This document shows, one piece after another, positions 8,615-16,773 of a DNA stretch of 25,697 nt (position 1 is its first letter; the number at the start of each line of letters is the position of its first letter). Source of the DNA: Pseudomonadota bacterium (GTDB lineage: Bacteria > Pseudomonadota > Gammaproteobacteria > Steroidobacterales > Steroidobacteraceae); NCBI GenBank assembly GCA_028067895.1, contig JAPTUI010000359.1, positions 1-25,697 on the forward strand, in the 5' to 3' direction. The position numbers and the translations under genes were made by a program. A model generated the notes under the pieces. The model was given only the letters and a program-made list of their open reading frames with translations. It did not search any database and was not told the origin of the DNA.

Positions 8615-10069
8615 ATGCTCGGCATCATCTACTTTCTCGGGTTGATCCTGGCCGCCTTCGGCTTGGTTTATGCGCTGCCGATCGGTTGCTCGCTCGCCGT
8701 GGGCGATGGACTGTGGCCGACATTCCTGGTGTGTGCGGCGCTGACCACGACCGTCGGCCTCGGGGTGGCGGCGCTGACCTACAAATACCGTCGCGAACTG
8801 AAACCGCGCGACGGATTCATGTTGGTCACCGTTGGCTGGATCCTGCTCGCGGCGGTCGCCACGCTGCCGCTGCTGATGGCCATGCCGGGTCTCACCTTCG
8901 CCCGCGCGCTGTTCGAAACGATGTCGGGCCTCACCACGACCGGCTCGACGGTGTTCACGGGGCTCGACTCGCTCGCGCCGTCGCTGAACTTCTGGCGCTG
9001 CTCGCTCATCTGGGTCGGCGGTCTGGCGGTGATCGTGGTGGCGATGGGCGTGATGCCACTGCTCGGCATCGGCGGCATGCAGTTGTACAAGGCGGATGCG
9101 CCTGGTCCGGTGAAGGACCAGAAACTCGAGCCGCGCATCACCGAGGCGGCCCGCTCGGTGTGGCTGGTGTACGTGCTGCTCACGGCCGCCGGCATCTTCG
9201 CGCTGCGGATCAGCGGCATGACGTGGTTCGATGCGATCTGCCACGCCTTCTCGGCCGTCTCGCTCGGTGGGTTCTCCACGCACGACGCCAGCATCGCCTA
9301 CTTCCACTCCCCGGCGGTGGAAGTGGTGCTGATGGTACTGATGCTCGCCGCGTCGATGAATTTCACGCGCCATTTCGTGGCGTTGAGGCGACTGACGCTC
9401 AAGCCCTATCGCAACGACCCGGAATTCAAGGCGATGGCGATCGTGCTGTCGCTGAGTGTCGCCGGCGTGACGCTGCTGCTGTTTTTCAACGGAGTCTATT
9501 CGAACTTCAACACGGCGCTGCGCTACTCGGCATTCAACGTGATTTCCATGGCCACCACCACCGGCTGGGTATCGGTCGGGCATGGCCTGTTTCACGGCTG
9601 GCCGGTGTTCGCGCCCATCTGGATGCTGTTTCTTTCCGGCATCGTATGCAGCACCGGCACCACCGGCGGCGGCATCAAGATGTTTCGTACCCTCGTGCTG
9701 ACGCGCCAGGCTGAGCGGGAACTGAAGATGCTGGTGCACCCGAGCGCGGTGGCCCCCGTGCGCGTCGGTCGGCGCCCGATTCCCGAGCGGGCCGCCGATG
9801 GCATTCTCGCCTTCATCTTTCTGTATTTCATGGCCGTGGCGCTGCTGGTGTTCGCCATGCTGCTCACCGGCATGGACTTCGATTCGGCATTCCGTGTGAT
9901 CGTCGCATCGATCAACAATACGGCCTACGGCCTGCCCGGGCATGCGCAGTGGAATCTGCACGCGCTCACCGAGCCGCAGATCTGGATCTGCACCTGCGCG
10001 ATGCTGCTCGGCCGGCTGGAGATCTTCAGCGTCATCGTGTTGTTTACGCGCACGTTCTGGCGCAAGTGA
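8615..10069 (+). CDS. trkH: Trk potassium uptake channel TrkH
   Basis: A 484-residue inner-membrane potassium-translocating protein of the Trk/Ktr/HKT superfamily, the same length as E. coli TrkH (483). The four pore loops carry the filter glycines: SGLTTTGSTV, VSLGGFST, ISMATTTGW and NNTAYGLPG. Family landmarks also include WVGGLAVIVVAMGVMPLLGIGGMQLYKAD, the basic loop PRITEAAR, CSTGTTGGGIKMFR and the terminal LGRLEIFSVIVLFTRTFW. It lies ten bases after trkA and ends 27 bases from the convergent oligopeptide-binding gene, with no convincing terminator between them. Confidence 0.95.
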   Translation: MLGIIYFLGLILAAFGLVYALPIGCSLAVGDGLWPTFLVCAALTTTVGLGVAALTYKYRRELKPRDGFMLVTVGWILLAAVATLPLLMAMPGLTFARALFETMSGLTTTGSTVFTGLDSLAPSLNFWRCSLIWVGGLAVIVVAMGVMPLLGIGGMQLYKADAPGPVKDQKLEPRITEAARSVWLVYVLLTAAGIFALRISGMTWFDAICHAFSAVSLGGFSTHDASIAYFHSPAVEVVLMVLMLAASMNFTRHFVALRRLTLKPYRNDPEFKAMAIVLSLSVAGVTLLLFFNGVYSNFNTALRYSAFNVISMATTTGWVSVGHGLFHGWPVFAPIWMLFLSGIVCSTGTTGGGIKMFRTLVLTRQAERELKMLVHPSAVAPVRVGRRPIPERAADGILAFIFLYFMAVALLVFAMLLTGMDFDSAFRVIVASINNTAYGLPGHAQWNLHALTEPQIWICTCAMLLGRLEIFSVIVLFTRTFWRK

Positions 10070-10096
10070 CCTTGCGTCCGGCGGCGGCCGGGGCGC

Positions 10097-11719
10097 TCAG
10101 GGCGATGGAGCGCGCAGGCCGAGTTCGCGGCTGTAGGTGACATCCATGGGGTTGTCGTACCAGCCGGTGACGCGCGGCTTGACCAGGTGTTTGCTCACAT
10201 AGAAGTACAGCGGGATGATCGGCTGGTCGTGCAGCATCAGCCGTTCGGCACGCTCGAGCAGCGCGATGCGCTTGGCCGGATCGAGCGTCGACTCGGCGCG
10301 ATCGACCAGCCGGTCGTAGGCCGGATTGTCGTAGTGCGGCATGTTGATGCCGAAATCGCTCTTGAAATACTGCGCGAAGGTGTACGGATCGTTGTAGTCC
10401 GCCTCCCAGCTGGAGCGGAACATGGTGGCCTCGCCGGTACTGATGTTGTGCATGAGCGTGCTGAAGTCCTCGCGGACTAGGCGCACCCGCACTCCGAGTG
10501 CGGCGCGCCACATCGAGGCGATTGCCAGCGCCAGATCCTGATGGACCTCCCCGGTGTTGTACTGCAGCGTGAATCGCAGCGGATGGGCTGCGGAGTAGCC
10601 GGCAGCCGCGTACAGACGGCGCGCCTCGGCAATGCGCGCACTGAGGGGTAGGCGGCTCCACGCCGGTGCCTGCACCTGGTAGCCGTCGGTACCGGGTGGG
10701 ACCCAGCTGTAGGCTGGTTGCTCCCCGGTACGCAGGACATCCCGGGTGAGTCGGTGCCGCTGGATGACCAGCGCGAGGGCCCGGCGCAGCCCCCGCGCCC
10801 CCTTGAACGGCGCACGCCGCAGGTTGAAGCCGTAGTAGTACGTGCCGAGCTGTGGCGCAACGTGCAACTGATTGCCGAGGTGCGCACGGATCCAGCCGAT
10901 TTCAGCGCGCGGCACCACATCCATGATGTCGAGCTCGCCCGCTCGGTACATCTCCAGTTCGGCGTTCTCGTCCGTGGAGATGACGTAGCGGACCCCGGCG
11001 AGGCGAGTCTGGTCATTGCGCCAATAGTCCGGGTTGCGGGTCAGTTCGATGTACGAACCGTGGACCCACTGTGTCAAGGTGAACGCGCCGTCGGAGGGCA
11101 TGTGGCCCGGCTGAGCGTAGCTGTCAGGGTATCGGCTCAGCACTGCCGGATCGATGGGGCAGGTGGTCGGGTGGGCGAGCAGCGCAGGCAGGTACTGCGC
11201 GGGGGTGCGCAGGTGGATCACGACGGTATGCGCCGAGGGGGCGGATACGCCGAGGTCCTGGGGTGGCAGGCGGCCGGCGATGATGGCGGGGGCGTTGCGG
11301 ATCACGCTCACTACGGCGGCGTAGGCCGACGCGGTCCGCGGATCGACCAGGCGGCGCAGTCCGGCGACGAAATCGGCCGCAACGACCGGCGCACCCGTCG
11401 ACCAGCGCGCGTCGTGTCGCAATCTGAACGTGTACGTTTCGCCATCGTGACTCAGCGTCCAGCTCGTGGCGATGCCGGGCGCGGGGCGGCCGTGGCGGTT
11501 CAGGGTCGTCAGACCCTCGCACAGATCGCGCAGCACGCGTTGCGCCTCGACGGATCGGGCCTTCTGTGGATCGAGGGAGTCCGGCTCGAGATCCAGTCCG
11601 CGCAGCAGGATATCTGCACCGGCGTGTCCACGCGCCGCATCGCCATGATGCGGCGCGCAGCCGCTGAGTGCCGCGAGCGCGAGCAGGACGGCGCCACCGT
11701 GGGCCCGGCGTGTGTTCAT
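10097..11719 (-). CDS. oligopeptide ABC transporter substrate-binding lipoprotein (OppA/MppA-like, SBP_bac_5)
   Basis: A 540-residue exported binding protein. The N-terminus has MNTRR, a hydrophobic run and the lipobox ALSGC with Cys21 as lipidation site, so it should be anchored in the envelope. The body follows the family-5 binding-protein pattern: LDLEPDSLDPQKA, LRDLCEGLTTLNRHGRPAPGIATSWTLS, YTFRLRHDARWSTGAPVVAADFV, SYIELTRNPDYW, an IMDVVP stretch, the YYYGFNLRRAPF region, and near the end QPIIPLYFYVSKHLVKP. It resembles OppA and murein-tripeptide MppA. No permease or ATPase of an Opp/Dpp system is in the window, so it either shares a transporter encoded elsewhere or acts alone. It starts six bases after pyrF with a GGGG stretch before the ATG, so it belongs to the mnmG-pyrF transcript. 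Confidence 0.9.
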   Translation of the reverse strand: MNTRRAHGGAVLLALAALSGCAPHHGDAARGHAGADILLRGLDLEPDSLDPQKARSVEAQRVLRDLCEGLTTLNRHGRPAPGIATSWTLSHDGETYTFRLRHDARWSTGAPVVAADFVAGLRRLVDPRTASAYAAVVSVIRNAPAIIAGRLPPQDLGVSAPSAHTVVIHLRTPAQYLPALLAHPTTCPIDPAVLSRYPDSYAQPGHMPSDGAFTLTQWVHGSYIELTRNPDYWRNDQTRLAGVRYVISTDENAELEMYRAGELDIMDVVPRAEIGWIRAHLGNQLHVAPQLGTYYYGFNLRRAPFKGARGLRRALALVIQRHRLTRDVLRTGEQPAYSWVPPGTDGYQVQAPAWSRLPLSARIAEARRLYAAAGYSAAHPLRFTLQYNTGEVHQDLALAIASMWRAALGVRVRLVREDFSTLMHNISTGEATMFRSSWEADYNDPYTFAQYFKSDFGINMPHYDNPAYDRLVDRAESTLDPAKRIALLERAERLMLHDQPIIPLYFYVSKHLVKPRVTGWYDNPMDVTYSRELGLRAPSP

Positions 11720-11725
11720 GGCCCC

Positions 11726-12562
11726 TCAGCGAGCCGGTCGGAGTCGGTGTTCGTTGATCTGGCTGCGCAGCCGCTCCGTCGCCGTGCGCGCCGCGCTCGC
11801 AAAATCCCCGCCCCGTGATGCGTAGAGGATTCCGCGGGAGGAACTGATGATGAGTCCGGTGCCGGCGGCGGTCTGGCCGTTGCGCACCGCGGCGGCGACA
11901 TCGCCGCCCTGGGCGCCCACGCCGGGTACGAGCAGCGGCATGTCCCCGATGATGCCTCGTACCTCGGCGAGTTCCTGCGGGTAGGTGGCGCCGACCACCA
12001 GCAGGCAGTTGCCGCGGGTGTTCCACTGCTGTGCCGCCAGGCCGGCCACTACGTGATAGAGCCGCCGTCCGTCGCCAGCTACCGTGAGGTCCTGCAGGTC
12101 GTGGGCCCCGGGGTTCGAAGTGCGGCACAGGACGATCACGCCACGATCGGCATGCTTGAGAAACGGTTCGAGCGAGTCCGCGCCGAGGTAGGGGTTGACC
12201 GTGACCGCATCGGCGCCGTAGCGCTCGAACGCTTCGTTCGCATAGCGCTCGGCGGTATTACCCACATCGCCGCGCTTGGAATCGAGAATCACCGGGACGT
12301 CGGGGTACGTCTCGTGAATGTACTCGATGGTGCGCTGCAGCTGGTCCTCGGCCTCGTAGGCGGCATAGTGAGCGAACTGCGGCTTGTAGGCGCACACCAG
12401 ATCGGCGGTGGCGTCGATGATCGCTTTGTTGAACTGGAAGATCGGCGAGGCGTGTGCGGCGACGTGCTCGGGGAAACGCTCGATTTCCGGATCGAGTCCG
12501 ACGCAGACCAGTGAGTCGTTGCGCGCCCAAGTGCCCTGCAAACGGTGGATGAAGGTGCTCAT
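11726..12562 (-). CDS. pyrF: orotidine 5'-phosphate decarboxylase, subfamily 2
   Basis: A 278-residue cytosolic enzyme that converts OMP to UMP, the last step of de novo pyrimidine synthesis. It opens with FIHRLQGTWARNDSLVCVGLDPE and has the catalytic Asp-Lys-Asp pattern DSKRGD with D94, K96 and D99. Other conserved stretches are YKPQFAHYAAYE, DAVTVNPYLGADSLEPFL, VLCRTSNPGA, VVGATYPQEL, LLVPGVGAQGGD and ISSSRGILYA. The length of about 275 and these motifs place it in the longer subfamily 2 (as in Burkholderiales and mycobacteria) rather than the 230-240-residue enterobacterial type. The ATG at 12562 overlaps the mnmG stop as ATGA, which fixes the start; the frame is open further upstream only within mnmG. 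Confidence 0.94.
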   Translation of the reverse strand: MSTFIHRLQGTWARNDSLVCVGLDPEIERFPEHVAAHASPIFQFNKAIIDATADLVCAYKPQFAHYAAYEAEDQLQRTIEYIHETYPDVPVILDSKRGDVGNTAERYANEAFERYGADAVTVNPYLGADSLEPFLKHADRGVIVLCRTSNPGAHDLQDLTVAGDGRRLYHVVAGLAAQQWNTRGNCLLVVGATYPQELAEVRGIIGDMPLLVPGVGAQGGDVAAAVRNGQTAAGTGLIISSSRGILYASRGGDFASAARTATERLRSQINEHRLRPAR

Positions 12563-14481
12563 GCGACGCGCGCCCCGGCGCTCAGTGCGCGCTTCTTCAG
12601 GTGCACCAGCAGCAGTGTGACCGCCGCCGGTGTCACCCCCGGCAGCCGGCCAGCCTGGCCCACCGTCGCGGGCCGGTACTCGCTCAGTCGGGCGCGTACC
12701 TCGTGGGACAGACCGGTGACGTCGGCGTAATCGATATCTTCGGGCAAACGGGTCTCCTCGTTGCGGCGCTGGCGATCGATCTCGTCCTGCTGCCGCTCGA
12801 TGTAACCGGCGTACTTGGCGAGGGCCTCGATCTGGGCGGGCAACTGCGCGAGGATGCGCTCGTCGCACTCGACCTCGCACTGCCCTGGCGTCGGACCGCC
12901 GGTGATCTCGATCAGCGCCTCGTAGTGCACTTCGGGGCGGCGCAGCAGCTCGAAGGCCGACACGTCGCGACCGAGCGGGGCGCCGAGTACGCGCTTGCAC
13001 CAGGCAGTATCCAGTGTGTGCGGATGCACGCGCAGTGCCTGCAGTCGTGCGACTTCGTGTTCGACGCGTCGCTGCTTCGCTTCGAAGACCTGCCAGCGCG
13101 CGTCATCGACCAGACCCAGGTGCCGCCCGATCGGCGTCAGGCGCTCATCGGCGTTGTCTTCGCGCAGCAGCAATCGGTGCTCGGCGCGGCTGGTGAACAT
13201 CCGGTACGGCTCACGCGTGCCGCGGGTCACCAGATCGTCGACCAGCACGCCGAGGTAGCCTTCGCTGCGCTTTGGTACCCACGGAGATTTCCCGCGCACC
13301 GCGAGCGCGGCGTTGATGCCGGCGAGCAGTCCCTGCGCCGCGGCCTCCTCGTAGCCGGTGGTGCCGTTGATCTGACCCGCGAAATACAGCCCGTGCAGCG
13401 GGCGCGTCTCGAGCGAGGGGTGCAGATCCCGCGGGTCGAAGTAGTCGTACTCGATTGCATAGCCCGGACGCGTCAGATGCGCCCGCTCGAAACCCGGGAT
13501 GCTCTGCACCAGCGCGACCTGTACGTCGAACGGCAGGCTGGTCGAGATGCCGTTGGGGTAGATCTCGTGCGTGCCCAGACCCTCCGGTTCGACGAAGATC
13601 TGGTGCGCGCTGCGCTCGGCGAAGCGCACCACCTTGTCTTCGATCGACGGGCAGTAGCGCGGTCCGATGCCTTCGATCACGCCGGTGAACATCGGCGAGC
13701 GGTCGGTGGCGGCGCGGATGATCTCGTGCGTCCGCTCCGTGGTGTGCGTGATGTGGCAGGACACCTGGGGTGGGTGCTCCTGCGGCCGGCCGAGGAAGGA
13801 GAACACCGGCAGCGGGTCGTCGCTGTCCTGCACGCTCATCGCGCCGTAATCGAGCGAGCGCCCGTCCAGGCGCGGCGGCGTGCCGGTCTTCAGCCGCCCG
13901 ACGCGCAGCGGCAGTTCGCGCAGCCGTGCGGCAAGCCGGTTCGAGGGCGGATCGCCGGCCCGGCCCGCGGCATACTGATCGAGCCCGACATGGATCCGCC
14001 CGCCGAGAAAGGTGCCCACGGTGAGCACGATCCGCGGGGCTTCGAACACGATGCCGGTGACGGTTACGACGCCTCGCACCACATCGCCCTCGACCACCAG
14101 GTCGGCCGCTTCCTGCTGGAACAGAAGAAGGTTTCGCTCGGCCTCGAGGATCGAGCGGATCGCCTGCTTGTACAACTGCCGGTCGGCCTGCGCGCGGGTG
14201 GCGCGCACTGCCGGACCCTTGCTGCCGTTGAGGGTGCGGAACTGGATGCCGGCCCGATCGGCCGCCCGGCCCATGGCTCCGCCGAGCGCATCGATTTCCC
14301 GCACCAGGTGACCCTTGCCGATGCCGCCGATGGCCGGATTGCAGCTCATCTGTCCGAGCGTTTCGATGTTCTGCGTCAGCAGCAGCGTGCGCGCGCCCAT
14401 GCGCGCAGCCGCCAGGGCGGCCTCGGTTCCGGCGTGGCCGCCGCCGATCACGATGACTTCGAACGGATGAGTGAATCGCAT
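12559..14481 (-). CDS. mnmG: tRNA uridine-5-carboxymethylaminomethyl modification enzyme MnmG (GidA)
   Basis: A 640-residue FAD protein that, with MnmE, installs the cmnm5 group on U34 of tRNAs. The FAD-binding motif GGGHAGTEAA is at residues 13-22. The family motif SCNPAIGGIGKGHLVREIDALGG follows, then LNGSKGPAVRATRAQADR, FLGGRIHVG, RLKTGTPPRL, YCPSIEDKVVRF, EPEGLGTHEIYPNG, the GLYFAGQINGTTGYEEAAAQGL region, FTSRAEHRLLLREDNAD and C-terminal GVTPAAVTLLLVHLKK. An alternative ATG lies six bases upstream (14487, giving 642 residues); I prefer 14481 because a promoter-like element predicts transcription starting there. It heads an operon with pyrF and a binding protein. The usual downstream partner rsmG is absent. 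Confidence 0.95.
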   Translation of the reverse strand: MRFTHPFEVIVIGGGHAGTEAALAAARMGARTLLLTQNIETLGQMSCNPAIGGIGKGHLVREIDALGGAMGRAADRAGIQFRTLNGSKGPAVRATRAQADRQLYKQAIRSILEAERNLLLFQQEAADLVVEGDVVRGVVTVTGIVFEAPRIVLTVGTFLGGRIHVGLDQYAAGRAGDPPSNRLAARLRELPLRVGRLKTGTPPRLDGRSLDYGAMSVQDSDDPLPVFSFLGRPQEHPPQVSCHITHTTERTHEIIRAATDRSPMFTGVIEGIGPRYCPSIEDKVVRFAERSAHQIFVEPEGLGTHEIYPNGISTSLPFDVQVALVQSIPGFERAHLTRPGYAIEYDYFDPRDLHPSLETRPLHGLYFAGQINGTTGYEEAAAQGLLAGINAALAVRGKSPWVPKRSEGYLGVLVDDLVTRGTREPYRMFTSRAEHRLLLREDNADERLTPIGRHLGLVDDARWQVFEAKQRRVEHEVARLQALRVHPHTLDTAWCKRVLGAPLGRDVSAFELLRRPEVHYEALIEITGGPTPGQCEVECDERILAQLPAQIEALAKYAGYIERQQDEIDRQRRNEETRLPEDIDYADVTGLSHEVRARLSEYRPATVGQAGRLPGVTPAAVTLLLVHLKKRALSAGARVA

Positions 14482-14487
14482 CGGCAT

Positions 14488-14516
14488 AGTGTAGTGCACG
14501 CCCCGGTGCGGCCCAA
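14488..14516 (-). promoter_or_regulatory. candidate mnmG promoter, predicted leaderless transcript
   Basis: On the minus strand TTGGGC (14516-14511) is followed after exactly 17 bases by TACACT (14493-14488). A transcript starting seven bases beyond the -10 would begin at 14481, the A of the ATG for MRFTHPF. No Shine-Dalgarno sequence precedes either candidate start codon. The -35 matches the consensus at three of six positions and the -10 at four of six. Confidence 0.38.
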
Positions 14517-14540
14517 ACGGCGCAGGCGCTGCCCTTGCTT

Positions 14541-14546
14541 TATCAT
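14541..14546 (+). promoter_or_regulatory. possible -10 hexamer for the S33 peptidase operon
   Basis: TATCAT ends eight bases before the GTG start at 14555, in the 73-base divergent region shared with mnmG. No -35 match is visible at 16-18 bases, and there is no Shine-Dalgarno sequence. Confidence 0.25.
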
Positions 14547-14554
14547 GGGCAACT

Positions 14555-16039
14555 GTGAGGCGACCTGCAGTCCCGATCCTGGCGTTGATGCTGCTTGCGG
14601 CGAGCCCCGCCGGGCGCGCTGCGCCTGCGCCGCGCCTGCCACTCGCCCCCTGCGAGCTGCGCTCGAGCGGTGGGCTGCAGCTGGTCAAAGCCGAGTGCGG
14701 CCGCCTCGCGGTGGCGGAGAATCCGGCCGATCCGCGCGGCCGCCAGATCCGTCTCGCCGTGGCCGTGGTGAAGGCGGTGAGCACCGTGGCCCAGCCCGAC
14801 CCGCTGTTCGTTCTGGCCGGCGGTCCCGGGGAGGCGGCCAGCACCTTCTATGCCGGGGTCGCGAGCGCCTTCGCGCGGATTCATCGCGATCGCGACATCG
14901 TGCTCGTCGATCAGCGCGGCACGGGCGGCTCGAACGCCCTGGTCTGTCCGCAGCGGCAGGGCCGTGGGCACGGCGCGCAGGGTCCGCCCACCCAGGCCAT
15001 GATCGCCGCCGAGACCGAGCGCTGTCTGCGTCGCCTGCGCACCCACGCGCACGTGCGCTTTTACACCACGGATCTGGCGGTCGATGACCTCGAGCGCGTG
15101 CGCGCGGCGCTCGGGTACCACAGAATCGACCTGTACGGCTCCTCTTACGGCACCGTCGTGGCGCAGGAGTATCTGCGCCGCTTCCCGCAGCGGGTGCGCG
15201 CCGTGATTCTCGACGGGGTGGTGCCGCCGCAGCTGCCGATCGGCGCGCTGAGCGCCCTCAGCGCACAGCGGGCGGTGCGGCGGATTCTGGGGGACTGTGG
15301 CGCGCAACCGACCTGCCGGGCCCGCTTCGGCAACCCGCTCGCGGCCTACCGGCGCGTGCGTGCCGCGCTCAGCGCGCACCCGGTCACGCTCAGCGTGCCG
15401 GACCCGACCCGGGGCACCCCGGTCCGGCTGCGCATGACGACGTACCAGCTGGGCGAAGTGCTTCGGCTCGCCAGCTACACCCCGGCGCTCGCCGCGCTGC
15501 TGCCGCTTGATCTGCACGCGGCTGCAGCCGGCAACTATGCGCCGCTCGCCGGTCAGTTCTTGCTCATCGACCGCCTGTACAGCGGTGCCGTCGCGGCGGG
15601 AATGAACAACACCGTGGTCTGCTCCGAGGACGTGCCGTTCTATCGGGTGAGCGCTCAGCAACGCGCGGCGATGCGCCGCACGTTTCTCGGCCTCGCGCCG
15701 CTGCGGGATCTGGCGACGGTCTGCAAGCTCTGGCCCCGCGGGCCGGTCGCGGCCGACTTTCATGCACCACTGCACTCGACCGTGCCGGTGCTGCTGCTGT
15801 CGGGGAGCAACGATCCGATCACCCCGCCGCGCTACGCCGCCGAAGCGGCGCGCGGCTATCCGCACAGCCTCGATCTGGTGGTGCCGGGTTTCGGGCACGG
15901 ACAGTTGCTCGATCCGTGCGTCGGCCGCCTGATGGCCCGGTTCATCGCGCGCGCCTCGGTCCAGGACTTGAATACCCGCTGCATCCGCCGGCTGCACCCA
16001 CCACCGTTCTTTCTGACCTTGAACGGGCCCGGCCCATGA
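14555..16039 (+). CDS. secreted alpha/beta-hydrolase, S33 tripeptidyl-aminopeptidase (TAP)-like
   Basis: A 494-residue exported hydrolase. It starts at GTG 14555; residues 1-22 form a signal peptide (MRRPAVP, hydrophobic run, ASPAGRAA). The fold landmarks are the oxyanion-side GGPGEAAS, the DQRGTGGSN turn, the nucleophile elbow YGSSYGTV with Ser197, LSGSNDPITPP with Asp420 and GFGHGQ with His448, giving a complete Ser-Asp-His triad. The C-terminal stretch resembles the TAP-like C-terminal domain. Relatives cleave short N-terminal peptides or esters; the substrate here is unknown. The ATGA overlap with the ABC ATPase gene makes it the first gene of a peptidase-exporter operon, which hints at processing or turnover of a peptide near the envelope. 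Confidence 0.85.
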   Translation: MRRPAVPILALMLLAASPAGRAAPAPRLPLAPCELRSSGGLQLVKAECGRLAVAENPADPRGRQIRLAVAVVKAVSTVAQPDPLFVLAGGPGEAASTFYAGVASAFARIHRDRDIVLVDQRGTGGSNALVCPQRQGRGHGAQGPPTQAMIAAETERCLRRLRTHAHVRFYTTDLAVDDLERVRAALGYHRIDLYGSSYGTVVAQEYLRRFPQRVRAVILDGVVPPQLPIGALSALSAQRAVRRILGDCGAQPTCRARFGNPLAAYRRVRAALSAHPVTLSVPDPTRGTPVRLRMTTYQLGEVLRLASYTPALAALLPLDLHAAAAGNYAPLAGQFLLIDRLYSGAVAAGMNNTVVCSEDVPFYRVSAQQRAAMRRTFLGLAPLRDLATVCKLWPRGPVAADFHAPLHSTVPVLLLSGSNDPITPPRYAAEAARGYPHSLDLVVPGFGHGQLLDPCVGRLMARFIARASVQDLNTRCIRRLHPPPFFLTLNGPGP

Positions 16040-16773
16040 TTGAGGCGCGCGCACTGGTGAAACGGTTCGGGGCCGTGACGGCCGTCGACGGCGTCACGCT
16101 GCGTGCCGGCGACGGGCGGATCACCGGACTGCTCGGACCCAACGGTGCCGGCAAGTCCACGACGCTGCGCATGCTCTACACCGTGCTCACCCCGGACGGC
16201 GGTGATGCCTGGATCGACGGCGTGAGCATCCTCACCGATCCGCTCGGGGCGCGGCGGCGCATGGGCGTGCTGCCGCACGGCGCGGGCCTGTACCCAAACC
16301 TCACGGCGCGCGAGAACATCGAGTATTTTGGCACGCTGCACGGGCTGACCCGTGACCTGCGCCGTGCGCGCGCCGGAGAACTGATCGAGCGGCTCGAGAT
16401 GCAGTCGTTCGCCGATCGCCCGGCGAAGGGCTTCTCGCAGGGCCAGCGGGTCAAGACCGCGCTGGCCCGGGCACTCGTGCACCAGCCACGCAACGTGCTG
16501 CTCGATGAGCCGACCAACGGCCTCGACGTGATGGCGGTGCGCACGTTGCGGCGGCTGCTGGCCGAGCTGCGTGCCGAGGGACACTGCATCCTCTTCTCCA
16601 GCCACGTCATGCAGGAGGTCGCCGCGCTGTGCGATGAGCTCATCATCATCGCCGCCGGCACGGTCATCGTGCAGGCCGTGCCGCAAGAGCTGCAGGCGCG
16701 CGCCGGGACCTCTTCGCTGGAAGAGGCATTCGTGCGCCTGGCCGGCCTCGGCGCGGCGGAGTCGCCCGTATGA
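16036..16773 (+). CDS. natA: ABC exporter ATPase, NatA-like
   Basis: A 245-residue cytosolic ATP-binding subunit. Walker A GPNGAGKST is at 34-42, the signature is FSQGQ (133-137) in place of LSGGQ, Walker B with D-loop is LLDEPTNGLD (155-164), and the switch histidine is in SSHVMQEV. At the Q-loop position the sequence reads GVLPHGAGLYPNLTARENI, so the usual glutamine is replaced. FSQGQ and the altered Q-loop are, as I recall, normal for the proteobacterial NatA branch, so I do not read them as inactivating. Both ends overlap neighbours by four bases (S33 peptidase upstream, permease downstream). NatAB exports sodium in Bacillus; the substrate in proteobacteria is unclear, so the symbol marks similarity only. 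Confidence 0.85.
   Translation: MIEARALVKRFGAVTAVDGVTLRAGDGRITGLLGPNGAGKSTTLRMLYTVLTPDGGDAWIDGVSILTDPLGARRRMGVLPHGAGLYPNLTARENIEYFGTLHGLTRDLRRARAGELIERLEMQSFADRPAKGFSQGQRVKTALARALVHQPRNVLLDEPTNGLDVMAVRTLRRLLAELRAEGHCILFSSHVMQEVAALCDELIIIAAGTVIVQAVPQELQARAGTSSLEEAFVRLAGLGAAESPV

Noticed and set aside
7039..9961. Minus-strand frames of 529 and 475 codons opposite trkA and trkH
   Set aside because: The sense strand carries complete trkA and trkH; the antisense translations show no family features.
10070..10096. GC-rich stretch between convergent trkH and the binding-protein gene as a terminator
   Set aside because: No stable symmetric hairpin or T-tract could be drawn in the 27 bases.
12601..15087. 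An 828-codon plus-strand frame opposite mnmG
   Set aside because: It is antisense to mnmG and out of frame with the S33 peptidase; composition is Arg/Ala/Gly rich as in shadow frames.
16432..16446. Degenerate ABC signature FSQGQ as a sign of an inactive ATPase
   Set aside because: Walker A, Walker B and the switch histidine are intact, and FSQGQ is typical of the proteobacterial NatA branch as I know it.
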